A stretch of DNA of 64,000 bases from Taxillus chinensis (lineage: Eukaryota > Streptophyta > Magnoliopsida > Santalales > Loranthaceae). How positions within the stretch are numbered: the first letter of the stretch is position 1; every line of letters begins with the position of its first letter. Made by a program: the position numbers and the translations under genes. The notes under the pieces are model-generated. The model saw nothing but the letters and a program-made list of their open reading frames with translations, was not told the origin of the DNA and ran no database searches. The stretch is taken from NCBI GenBank assembly GCA_023512835.1, contig CM042091.1:5255079-5319078 (forward strand), in the 5' to 3' direction. This document shows positions 1 to 11,986 of this stretch, piece after piece.

Positions 1-817
1 AGTTTTCTATGTTAATCCCTAAAATACAGTTTGAATGTAAGGTTTTGTATATTAAGTTTTCCATATTAGAGGTTTATAGTGTACATTCTCAAATTGATTC
101 CAAATTATTTTTCTCTTTCGTGATCTTATTTCACCAATTTTTGACTGTGTAAATGTAAAGAGAAGTGAAAAAAAAGTAATTTTTTTAAATGATAGAGATA
201 ACAAATAATATAAAAGAAATTGAGATACATCATTTAAGATAATATAGATAAATTGAATTGAATGTGAATGTTGGAGGTTTTTAAGAAATAAATAAATTTT
301 AAGAAATATTTTACTGTACATTTCTCAAATTAAGGATGAAGAGTTAAAATTGAATGTATATGTCCTAAGATGATTTGATTATTTCAATCTTAAGGACGGA
401 AATATTTACGAATAAACCTTAATCATATAGCGTGTAATACTTATATTTCTTTTAAAGTTAAGTTATTAAAGTATTGATAGTTATATTTTCTTTCACCCAT
501 TACGTAGGTGATTACTTATTTTTTATGTCACCACAATGAGTAGTAAATTAATAGTAGTTATCGATGATGTTGTGGTAATGTCATTATTACCAATTTTTAT
601 GGTGTGTGGCTTTAACGTAGATTTGACGTTAAGATGCATGGCTCAAGAATCAATCCTAATACACGTTTTTTTAGGGTTGGAGGTGTGATAAGTAAACTAC
701 TACTAGCGATTATGTTGAGAGCGTTCAAACAGTCAACCTTGTTGTGATACCTGTTGTTAAGATTAATATGACTACCAATTATAACAATTTGCATTAAGTG
801 GGATAGTTGGTGTTGTG

Positions 818-1418
818 TGTTTGTCCTATATTGCTCAAGGACAGTAAAGTCAAGACATATATAAAGAAAAAAAAGCTTTAAATGTCACAACGCGTGTTAA
901 AATCATGCGAGTCGATGTGAGAAGTTCAAAGCGGAGAGAATCATGACATGGGATCAGGCCTTTGCTTAGATCCAATTCTAACAAATTGATATCAAAGCCT
1001 GATTGTCATGTGATTATTCTGTTAAGTTTTTTGTGATATCAAAAGTCTTTTCGACGTGATGTGATCGAACAGCGTGTTACATTGGTGCAGTAATATCTGG
1101 ATTGTGATGTTACTTTAATATTGAATCGGTTTGATCTCTCCACAAGGTATAGATTGATGGGGAGTTATAAAAATTTTCCACTTTCATAGGTGTGTCTCTA
1201 GCTTATGGTGTACAGTCGATGTGTGATAAAAGAGAAAATTATTAGAATGTTTGTTCCATATTACTCAAGGACATCAAAGTCAATATATATATATATAAAG
1301 AAAGCTTTAAATATTATGATGTGTTTTAAAGCCGTAGGAATTAATGTGACGAGTCCAAAACAAACAGTATCATAATACGTGATAGAACCTTTGCTTAGAC
1401 CTAATTCAAACAACTGAT
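818..1418 (+). repeat. Diverged direct repeat, copia LTR/TRIM-like
   Basis: About 170 bp at 818-989 is repeated, diverged, at 1248-1418 (offset 430). Shared landmarks are a start TGTTTGT, CTCAAGGAC, ATATAAAGAAA, GCTTTAAAT, and CTTTGCTTAGA near the end. Directly after the first copy comes GATATCAAAGCC, similar to the TGGTATCAGAGC primer-binding site of Ty1/copia elements. Only about 260 bp lie between the copies, so this is at most a TRIM-like element or two nested LTR pieces. No coding capacity is seen. Confidence 0.45.
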
Positions 1419-3425
1419 TTATACATTCCTTGCATAGCATTTGGGGCCAACAATCTACCGTTGAAAGAGTATGAAACTAAACCGGATGAGTACCTAATAA
1501 GGGATATTGTGAACACCTTGTATATATTGCTTCTTACGTACAATGTCCCTATAGGCCAAGACTATATAAATGATTCACACATACAAACAAAGAAGGAAAG
1601 ATGTAGGAATAACAATTTTGATCCGATTTGCTCTGACCGGAGCGGATTTTACTTGGTCTGAATAGACAACATGACATATACTGATATTGATCAACTTATC
1701 CACCACCCGATATCTTTCGAGTTTTTAAATGGTTTTAACTAAAAAAATACTCTACACGATCCATCGTTTTTAAATGGTTTTCCCGACCTGTCGTAATATT
1801 CTTTAATTCCGCTTCATCCCAACCCATCCACCACCTTGGATGAGTTCGAGTCACGCACTACCATAAATAGTCCTGCCCAGTTGGCATCCTAGCCAGGAAG
1901 AAGAATTGCCTGTCTACGAATTCCCCCAGTGTGTCACGCCATACGAACGGTAACTTTAATTTGCATCAAAGCAATGATGATCACAATTTTGGACAAAACA
2001 GTTAATAAAAATAATGGTGACTAATGATAATAATTATCGATAATTACATAAACCATATTTAACGATAAATAGGCACATTATTCTGGTAACATCATTCTCA
2101 TAAATGATTAGAAAATTTTTGTCGCCTTGTATGGGGGGGAATGTGGATCGGTGTGCGCTCAGTGGAGAAAGAGGGAAAAAGAGAAACCATCATCACAAAG
2201 ACAATCCAATTGGGACATTTACCCCACACTCATACAATATAAATGCTTCTTCTTTTGCCTCATAAATAGTCGTTATAGAACACTGCGTACGTTGAATGAT
2301 GTGGCAACTCCAGCGCAAATAAAGCCTTTGTTTTTGGACAGTAAGACAAATCTGGTTTTAGGCTAAAATATGTACATATTGTAATTGTGCTGAAAAGTAG
2401 TTCTCCTCGAATGTGTGATAGTGATAGACCCAGAAATGTCCCTTATGCATGACAACAATTCACTGTACTTAGCGTCCTTCCTACCCACATGACCATGCAT
2501 GCATGAATGGATATAGATGGCACCTCATGATGATTTCACATAAAAGAATTCAGTTTCACCAATCATTTTTAATCCTTGGAGTTTTATCCCCCATTTCTCA
2601 CGCTTCCATTTTTTCACTGTGTTGGGCTTGGTATCTTACTATCTTATACAGTAAATGTGTCCATACACTGATACACCAATGGGCCTCTCATATGGCCTAA
2701 TTGTTATGACTGCAACCCACATGAGGTGACATTTTAGGAGGTGACACGATATTAACAAAGCAAGGCGAGGCCATATATATACATAAACATGAGAAAGGAC
2801 GTGATTTGTGGGCATAACTTCCTAGGGATTTACAATGTTCAAAACAAATCTATAAGACATGGGTATCATAGGCAAGAAAAGCCACCGCATTTACTGACAT
2901 GCTTTGATACATACAAAGATGTGCTTCCCCATAGACTTATTATATTAGATCAGTTGCATGAAAATCATCAGTAAAATGATTTTTCAAAGGCAAGGGAATA
3001 AGGAAAAGCAGAAATGGTCTATGCTTTTCTCGGCACTTTTTTTTTTCTTTTTTGGTGCTAAAACATGCTTTTCTGATTGGGTTAAACCTGTAAAGTGGGC
3101 TGCGCCTATATTTATGCTTGAAATGATGCACAAAATAGAAGATCAGCGTGTAAATATATATAATATAAATCCATGTAAACTGGGCCTTTTTTATGTATGC
3201 AGGTTCTCAAGCCTGGGTCCAACTTAACATTGGGCCCCCTCGAGGTCTTTTAAACACTGAACCACAATTGAATCGGCCTGGTTTCAACGGCTGGTCCTGG
3301 GGAGGCAGGCTAACAGGCTTGTGCCATTAACGATCAAATCTGGATTCGGGTAACGATGAAGATAGAAAGTACGTGGCAAAACATTAAAAGTAGTATATTT
3401 GCTAAAAATGACAAATTTATATCGT

Positions 3426-3426
<1 letters not shown>

Positions 3427-3459
<33 letters not shown>
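3427..3459. repeat. (TA)n microsatellite
   Basis: Uninterrupted TA dinucleotide run of about 16 units in intergenic DNA. Open frames crossing it on both strands give meaningless YIYIY-type translations. Confidence 0.95.
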
Positions 3460-3460
<1 letters not shown>

Positions 3461-4895
3461 ATGCAGTGTATTTGTTTTTTTAAAATGACAAAAAAATCAC
3501 TATTAAAAATATACTTTACAGTATTATATATTAAAACTAATATTACTATTAATTGTGTCAAATCCTAACTTTTTACGACGAACTTACCCAACACGAAAAT
3601 TAATATCAAGGTATAAATCATTAAAGGGAACTTTTTCTTCATATTTGCATGTTTACTATGAAATGTATTCAGTATTTAATACAGTTAATATTTTTTGGTA
3701 GATATTTATTAAAATATTTAAATTATATAAGATGAAAGTACTTTTTTCTTGGGAGTCTGTGTATTTTTTTAAAGAGTTAAGAAAATTACCTATGAAAAAA
3801 AATAACAAAATTATACATTTAGTCATCGTTTTGATTTGCAGATTATCTATTTCATTAGATCATTCATACTACTTCTAGATTTTTCATCTCTATTTTAGAA
3901 AATATATAATAAAATTTAAAAATCTTTTAAAAAAATCATGCAACTAATCCTCTATCTCTATTTTTATATAATAAAATAATATATCTTAAGTAATTATTTA
4001 TTATTATTTCTCTCTTTATGTTAAATTGATAACAAATATAGTTAGCTGATTATTATATAGTTGACAGCAAAGAAATGTGAGAGGGAGAAAAAGACACAAT
4101 ACAGGAAATAGTAATATAATTTGTTAATGCACAGTGAATATGCACATATGCAGAATTCTTGTAAAAATTCTATTCTTTATTACTTAACATTCAAAATTTT
4201 ATTTAATTTTTTTAAAAAAGTATATTTTAAAAGAGCTAGTGTAAATACTCTTAGGAATTAACTATTACTGAAATTAATTAAGAATGAGAATGAATTAGTT
4301 ATTTTTATTCCTTTGGTTGTCAAAATTGAAATAAACTATCTAATTTTATTTCTTATTTGGCACAGTGCAATATGTTGGTAAATGAAATAGTATTGTGATC
4401 TTATTTTTAAAATATCTCATAAATAAAAATAGTATGCACCATTTTCTTTTTTAAATTTAAAGAATTATATATGTTGATTGTATTATTTATGTGAAATTTT
4501 ATTTATTTATAATTATATTAAACAATTAAAATTATTTATATCACAAATCACATAATCATTGAATCATGATTAATTAGCTGAAATAATACTGTAATAAATT
4601 AAATTTAATTTTATCTAATTAAAATTAAACCACTCATTTTTAAATTAATTATAATATATTAAAATTTTAAAACTATTAAATCAAATCAATTTTAAAAATT
4701 ATATATTTTCAATTTACAAGATTAAATTTTTAATCACCCCTAAATTACGTGATCCAGTAATAAGTAGCATTACAAAACATACATCAATCGGACTTTAAAG
4801 CCAGCACAGCGTGTCCTCCATCGGAAGCCGTGTTTGGCCAAGGACGGGTGTGGGAGGGTGGTCGGTCGGTCGGTCCCCTACGAATCGATGGCTTC

Positions 4896-5065
4896 AAAAA
4901 AAAAAAAAAAAAAAAAAAACCATTACCAGTCTCACCAACCCCTGTTTGATATAAAATTCAACAACCCTACTAAAGAAAATTACCAGTCTCACCAACCCTT
5001 TCCACATATATACTACTCAGCAACTTAATTACCCTACTAAAATTACCCGTGTCACCAACCCCTGG
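4896..5065. repeat. Poly(A) run plus short minisatellite
   Basis: A run of more than 20 A residues is followed by about two and a half copies of a unit of roughly 60 bp. The unit carries ATTACCAGTCTCACCAACCC and CCCTACTAAA; motif copies begin near 4921, 4979 and 5041. The third copy has changed to ACCCGTGTCACC. Confidence 0.6.
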
Positions 5066-5380
5066 AAATGTAAACTCAGCGATCACAACCAAAAGTCAAA
5101 TAAAACACATATATTTCTATCCTTTTACCCACCATGTTTTCCAGAGTTGGTACGAGGATGTTACACGTTGGTTACATAAATTGAGAGGATTACTGTATTT
5201 ATGGACACATTCATACCAAACTCAATTAATTCGAAAGACACCGTAATTATATATATCCACATCTACCTGGTCAGTGCCCCCACTCAGACTCTTATGACTC
5301 ATCCCACCCCCACTCCCACCCAATTTTATATTTCGTGCAGATGCAGTGTCAAAAAGCACCGATATAATATTTTAATAATT

Positions 5381-5426
5381 TAAATTAAATTTTTATTTAA
5401 TTATAATTAAATAAAAATTTAATTTA
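5381..5426. repeat. 46-bp perfect AT palindrome
   Basis: Two 22-nt arms around a central AT are exact reverse complements, all A/T except none mismatched. It could be the core of a degraded MITE or a cruciform-prone site. No flanking terminal repeats were recognised. Confidence 0.7.
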
Positions 5427-6277
5427 CATAGAATATGAATCCACACATTCGCACATTAGAGTACATTTGATACGTGAGATCACATAGCAAATTCATCTGT
5501 TGTTTTTTTTATATTTAGAAAAAAAATTAAAAAATCATAAAATATTTTCACGGTAAATATTTTATATTTAATTTTTTCTATAAAATTTTGTAATATATTT
5601 TGAAATAATTAATAAATTATATCTAAATTTTTTTCTCACATCTCTTTTTCATGTTTTTTATAACATTAACTTATATTTCATATTAAATTATAAAAAATTA
5701 TTATTAAATAAAATAAGTAGTATAAATTATTATTTTAATGAAATATATGGTGATTTAGGAAATGTATTATGATGTATAATTATATATTTGTATAGAGAAG
5801 CAAAAATTAGTTTAAAACTGTAAATTTATGTAAACTTAATCTGGGTATGTGTAGGATCATTCGTAATTTAATTATAATATATATTTAAAAATATTTTAAA
5901 AAAATTAATTTTTTTATTTTTAAATTTAAATTTAAATCTATCATAAATTTTTCAAATTTAAGGAGAGTTTTTTTTAATCTAAACTCAATTATTTGTGTTT
6001 TGTTGAACCAAATAATTATTTTATTAGTTGGATCAATAATTTTTTAAAATATTTTTAATTTAATTTTAAAAAATATGTGTTCTTTTAAAAACTTTCCTCC
6101 TAAATAGTTTTTAAATTAAAATTTAATATAAAGTCCAGTAAAATTCAGACACAATCAAAAGAAATGGTAACACAAAAACCGGTTCACTCAAAGAGATAGA
6201 TAACATTTTCCCAATAAATTAAGACAAGCCTCATTTCTCTCCCTCACTCCTCTCTTCATGCAGCTGCTGTACCTACC

Positions 6278-9200
6278 ATGGCGGTGCTAACTCCGTCCAG
6301 GTCTCTCCCAGGTCTCGCGGATCGCAAATCGTCGCATACGACGCAGTTGGATCCGATCCATTTCAGAGCAACTAGGTTGGTAATCAACAACAAAGGTACG
6401 AGATGGGAGAGCCTAGCCATACAGGGCTCGGAAAATGGGCCGGAGAAGGGGCGGCGATGGCGGCGGACTGCCTTGGTACGGTGTGCGGCGAAGGAGGGGG
6501 GCATCGAGAGGGGACTGATTAATATGGGCAGCGGCGGCGGCGGAGTGGGCGGGGTAATGGGCAGCCTTAGCCGACGCCGCCGCTTCCTCGACGACGTTAA
6601 TGCCGGAATAGTTGATGTGCCCGGGAGGTTGGAGGTGGCGCTTTTGACGGCGTTCGCGATGTGCTTGTGCAATGCCGACCGGGTCGTTATGTCCGTCGCC
6701 GTTGTCCCTCTGGCCACCGCCCAGGGCTGGAGCAGCTCCTTCTTGGGCGTCGTTCAGGTTAATTCGTTACCTTTCCCACTTCTCTCATTCCTCTGGTGTC
6801 GTTGATTAGCTACCACAGGATAGAGAGTTTTGGTCATTTTTTTTTTGTAATTCCTTAGTATTTATTACGTACACATCACTTAATAAGAAAATAAATTAGA
6901 ACAACCAATATCATTTTTTTTTCCTCCAATAATACTTTGGAAGTTGGAACTCATCATATATTTTATTTAATAATATAGTTTTGATTTCAAACCTCATCTT
7001 TTTGATGAAATAATTTTATATGTGAAATTAAGTCATCGGACTCCGGGATTGATATGCTGGTTACGTTGAGCTGGGTGACCCTCTCTGCTTGCCTTGCTTA
7101 GATTACGACACGTGGGTGTACGTTTTTCAATTTTTATGTTTTTGAGGTTAGGTGGGGGTGCATGTCTGCCTGTCTGGTTGGGTGGATGTATCTAGGCATG
7201 GCAACAGATCGAGGATGGATTAGATCGGATTTAGATACTAATTGATCCGAAATTTAGAACAGTATTTTTTAGCTTAATCATGTTTAAAAATATAAGAACG
7301 AATCAAAGCCTCAAAGGCTCGAACCCGATCCGTGGGGCTGAGCAAAATTGACCCGTAGATGTATTAGATGCTATTACTATATTAGGTTGGGTGTCGTCGT
7401 ATGTGAAACGATGGTCCTCAGTCAAATGTTGTTGCAAATTAAATTCTACGCATGTTTATTATTCCTATTATTTATTTTTATCAAAGGAGAAAAAATACAC
7501 TTTTTTTCACCCTTTTAAACTAAAAGTAAAGAAATAAAATTCAGAAATGAGTATTATTTTTACGCCAATTGCTCTATACACCTGTTCACTAGTGTTGTGT
7601 TTTTTTTTTCTTCCTTTCTTTACTGATAATGCCTCGATGAATGAAAGTTTGACAGTTTCATTCATTTGTAAAAGATTGGAACTAATGGAAAGCTATTTAT
7701 GTACATATACATGCATTTAGTCATCGTTTTTGTGGGGATATATATTCTCGTCGGTGATAGGTGGAGCATTGGTGGACAGATATGGAGGGAAAAGAGTGAT
7801 GGCGTGTGGGGTGGCGCTGTGGTCTCTTGCTACAGCCCTCACCCCATGTGCAGCCACCCACTCCACCGCCTCCCTCTTAGCCGTGCGCGCTTTCTTTGGC
7901 CTCGCCGAAGGTGTTGCACTTCCTTCCATGAACACCCTCATCTCAGGGTATGTTTCTATATATCATCCTCTTTATATATAACTTAAATATCTGATTTCTC
8001 CACCTTAATAAATTAGCTAATGTAGCTCCCCAAAAACAATGTTTCTTATATATTTATACACAAATAGTGCAATCCAAAAAGAAGAACTATTATGCCATTC
8101 ATTCATTATATAGATTATAGAGTAGGAGGACGTGATGCATCCCTGTTATGTCTCCATTGTGCGGCACATAATAAGAATTCCAATTATAAATGTTTCACGG
8201 ATCTTAAATTTCAATTATAAATTCATTAATTTTGTATTCCAATTTATATTTGTTATATTAATTTAATAATATGATGTGAGGAGAAAGATTGGCTTGATCC
8301 TAACAAATGCCTTACACTTGCAGGACTCACTTATGTTATAATATGGTGCCATACATCAAAACTTCATTATATTAATTTTTTTTATATCAAAATTACTTTA
8401 TTTTGATATATAGTTTTTTTTAAAACTAACAAAATGTCATATTTTTATGTATTGCATCATGCAATAATGGTAGAAGATTTCCTCAAAATGGGTTCGGTCA
8501 CTTAATTATCGGATTCCGACCCACCACGTTGCCAACTTAAGCTGAGTTGGATTTATTTTGAGTCAAAACTTGACTTGTTGACCCGATTACATACTCCTAA
8601 TAAGTAAGGTTCCACTATCCTATTATGTACTTTATGTATGTTAGAGTATTCATACTAGTTTCTCTACAATGTTTTTTTTAAATTTAAATAAAATTTTAAT
8701 TTTTATATAAAATTTACGTTGCATCAGGTTTTCTAAATTATAAATTTTAAATATTAAAAATAAAAATTTAAAATATAATCTCCATATTTGAAGGATTATT
8801 ATTCATTATTTAAATATTATTTTTATAGTTATTAACATATATACACTTTTGAATATTGTTTATAATAAATAAAAGAGTTGAAAAAAATAAAAAAAATTAA
8901 AAAACTATAATTTAAAAGAATATAAATAGATATGGAGAATGAGATTAAAGATAAACAAAATGTATCAAATAGTGCATTATTTATTTTCTAAAATAAAAAC
9001 GAAAATTATAAATCTAGTGGCTGCTCTAACAAATTTATCATTATATATAAATTATACAAAATTTGTGTTTCTTGCTCATAAACTTTCATTTTTACAAATA
9101 CTTAATCTATTTGTTTTGCATTTAAATCTAAATTAAATATATTTTATAAGTAAAAAAAGAAATCAAATTTGCCACTATATACATAAACATGTAATTTATA

Positions 9201-11986
9201 TTTTTTATCTTATAGTTTACCTAATTACCCTATTTTGGGTTCAAATTATATATATTTAAAATAGTTTATCTAATTAATTACTTATCTTTTTACTGAAAAT
9301 ATTTACATTTCATATGTGCATTATTATTATAATTTTAATTTAATACATAAAAGATTAAATTTTTTAAAAACCTAAATATAGTGTTATTTAAATTTAACTA
9401 TAAAAAGTCCAAAAATATGAATTAAATATATTTTAATATAACTATCTGGATATATATTAAACTTGCGTATATTTTTAATTTCTGTTTTAAATTTTTATTA
9501 ATAGATTTTTGTTTTAAACATATTGCTCCATCAATGTTGTTTTTTTTGCTTTGGCTTGTTATTTAATTCTCATGAATTTACATTTATATGTTTGTGTTTA
9601 TTTTTATTTATTTAGTGTTAAATCCAAAATCATCCAAACGCTTCTTTTTAAGTTTGATTGAAATAAATATCAATTAATTTTAAAAGTAAATTTTATATTG
9701 TTCAACTCATATATATATATATATATATATATATTTGAACAATAATATCCTTGTTTATTTTTAAACTTCCACTTTAAAGTGCTTATAAAGGTTACAGGCC
9801 GGTTGTCTATGTAGCCTTTAATGTAGGCATAATATTTTTGTTGTAAAAAGTATAACGGTAATGCTCTATTAGTACCGGTTGAACGTAGTTCATTTTTGGT
9901 CTTGCAAAAATATTATTTATATTATTTATAGTAACTAGGACAATCTAATAATTAGCGTAATTAATTCTTTTTAATAATTTTAATATAAACTTATGTTTGT
10001 ATAAGAATATAATAATAAAGACTGCGGGTTCAATTAATTATAATATATATGATTAAATAGGTTCTTTTAATAGTAAAAATTTTAAAAAATTATATTATCC
10101 ATAACAATGCTAATAAATAAATATTAAATTTTTTTAAGATAAGAGGTACACGTGTTAAATCAAAAACTCTTGGCTGTTTGTTGATCGGCCATACCAACGA
10201 AAACTAGAGTTTATAAATTAGCATTCAAAGCTTTCACACAGCCTGAATTGTATTAGTATGGGCCGGCCGAGACACCACACAAGAGCTTGTTCTTTGATCA
10301 GCTATACATTTTAATTAACGTCTCCTTGTGATCGTCAGTTGGTACCCCGTCCACGAAAGGGCAAGTGGAGTTGGAGTGACAATGGCTGGTTTTCACCTCG
10401 GCAATGTCGTGGGCCTACTTCTAACACCTTTGGTAATGTCGTCTGCTGGGATTGCTGCCCCTTTTGCTCTCTTTTCATCCCTTGGGTTGCTGTGGCTGAC
10501 GGCATGGCTGTTTAGAGTCACAAATGACCCACCAGCAGGAAGCCGTTTTGTCAGCAATTCGGAACTCCGGTCCATCCAGGCAGGGAAAAAGGATCACCCA
10601 CCAGCAGCAAGCCCTGGCAAACTTCCACCCCTTAGACTCTTACTGTCAAAATTGCCGACTTGGGCTATCATCTTTGCTAACATCGCTAACAACTGGGTAA
10701 GTGATCATATTGGTGATAGTACTGATTTGTTGTTTTTGTTTGGGAAAATGCATGATACTGTTCCCTTGCAATGTGTTTAGCATTACTTGATTCTTGGAAG
10801 TAAGAACTTACAAAGTTGTGTTGCTTTTGTAGGGTTATTTTGTTTTGCTCTCATGGATGCCTGTTTATTTCAAGACTGTGAGTATAAACTTTTTTTCTTT
10901 TTTAACCTTCCATTATAATTAGGTGAACAGGTGAGAGACCTTCAGAAGCATCAGCTTTGTTCTCCTTGGGGTATTTTGTGTACTATAGGTATTCAACAGG
11001 AATTTGGAAGAGGAGAATTAAAGAAGAGTGAGGGGGTCTTTGATTCGGGATTTCAATGCAAATATCTAGCTATCATAACCTGTAGATCTAATGAAACTTT
11101 TAATATCGGGTGAATGTAGGTATTTAATGTGAACTTGAAACAAGCAGCTTGGTTTAGTGCCCTTCCATGGGGAATGATGGCGTTTTCAGGCTACATCGCA
11201 GGTGCTGCGTCGGACTCTTTAATAAAGGCAGGCTATTCTATAACACTAGTTCGAAAGATAATGCAGGTATTTTTTATTTTATTTTGTGTCCCATCTGTTA
11301 ATGTAGCCATGTTGCATTCTAAACAAATAAATGTTTAGCCGATCCTCATCCTTTTCTCATTGGAATGTTTATATGTTGATATTGGTGATTGGTGAAGTAC
11401 AAGTTTTTGGATCAATCAAAGACAATGATACTCATTTCTTATGAAATTTCAGTCAATTGGTTTCATTGGGCCTGCATCGTCCTTGATATGTTTGAATTAC
11501 GTGAAGACGCCAACAGTCGCAGCTGTAATTATCACAGCAGCCCTAAGCCTGAGCTCTTTTAGTCAAGCTGGCTTTCTCCTTAATATGCAGGTAAATAAAT
11601 GTTATTCCATTAAAGTAATCATAATGAAGTCCTATTTATGTGATGGGACGCAATGGTTTAATAACTTTGCCTTTCTTTTTCCCTTTTGCTTGTTTTCATG
11701 ATCAGGATATTGCTCCTCAGTATGCAGGATTTCTGCATGGTATGCTAATTCATTCAACTTTTTAACACTTGATTGATGTTATAGTTCAACATTAATACCT
11801 GAGTTGCACCAAACAGGGATTGCGAACTCAGCTGGGACATTGGCAGCAATAATCAGTACGATCGGAACGGGGTACTTCGTGCAGTGGTTGGGCTCATTCC
11901 AGGCATTCCTAACACTCACGGCTGTGCTGTATCTTGTAGCCACCATTTTTTGGAACCTCAATGCTACTGGAGACCGTGTCTTTTAA
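6278..11986 (+). CDS. PHT4;2: Plastid anion/phosphate transporter, PHT4;2 type (MFS family)
   Basis: Coding exons by reading frame and GT-AG sites: 6278-6757, 7721-7947, 10339-10696, 10833-10877, 11120-11266, 11453-11590, 11706-11739, 11817-11986. They join to 1599 nt, 532 aa, without internal stops. Residues 1 to about 110 are Ser/Arg/Gly-rich and look like a plastid transit peptide. The membrane core starts near residue 117 with CNADRVVMSV; the MFS loop signature GGALVDRYGGKR follows at the start of exon 2. The protein ends in ATGDRVF. From family knowledge, PHT4 proteins are SLC17-like transporters; Arabidopsis PHT4;2 (ANTR3) moves phosphate across the plastid envelope, mainly in roots and other heterotrophic tissue. 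The order of segments (for example NVNLKQAAWFSALPW and DIAPQYAGFLHG) fits PHT4;2 best; another plastid PHT4 member is the alternative. Exon 7 is only 34 nt and exon 4 only 45 nt. The ATG at 6278 is the first in frame after a pyrimidine-rich leader. Confidence 0.93.
6758..7720 (+). other. PHT4;2 intron 1 with dispersed-repeat-like segment
   Basis: A 963-bp GT-AG intron. The part near 7190-7350 is GC-richer, begins with a GGCATGGCAAC-like end and contains several GATCCG/GACCCG words. That pattern resembles a dispersed plant repeat whose ends read GGCAACGGGTCGGG. No coding sequence is seen here. Confidence 0.5.
7948..10338 (+). other. PHT4;2 intron 2 (2.4 kb, AT-rich)
   Basis: The longest intron of the gene, 2391 bp. 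It is strongly AT-rich, with a (TA)n run at about 9708-9734. The stretch 8480-8600 contains CGACCC/GTTGCCAAC words that look like the opposite end of the repeat family seen in intron 1. No exon or RNA gene is recognised in it. Splicing across it restores the frame: GG at the end of exon 2 plus T at the start of exon 3 makes a glycine codon. Confidence 0.7.

Larger units (their letters stand above)
1..6277. other. AT-rich intergenic region upstream of PHT4;2
   Basis: No convincing gene. Short open frames here have no family resemblance and no exon partners. The region holds an LTR-like direct repeat (818-1418), a GC-richer patch with GACC/GGGTT words at about 1620-1880, a (TA)n run at 3427-3459, a poly(A) run followed by a short minisatellite (4896-5065), and a 46-bp perfect palindrome (5381-5426). 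The last roughly 150 bp before 6278 are pyrimidine-rich and probably form the PHT4;2 leader. Confidence 0.6.

Noticed and set aside
3334..3568. Frames on both strands with YIYIYIY
   Set aside because: Translations of a (TA)n microsatellite.
6256..6717. 153-codon minus-strand frame opposite PHT4;2 exon 1
   Set aside because: Antisense shadow of a GC-rich transit-peptide exon; no family resemblance.
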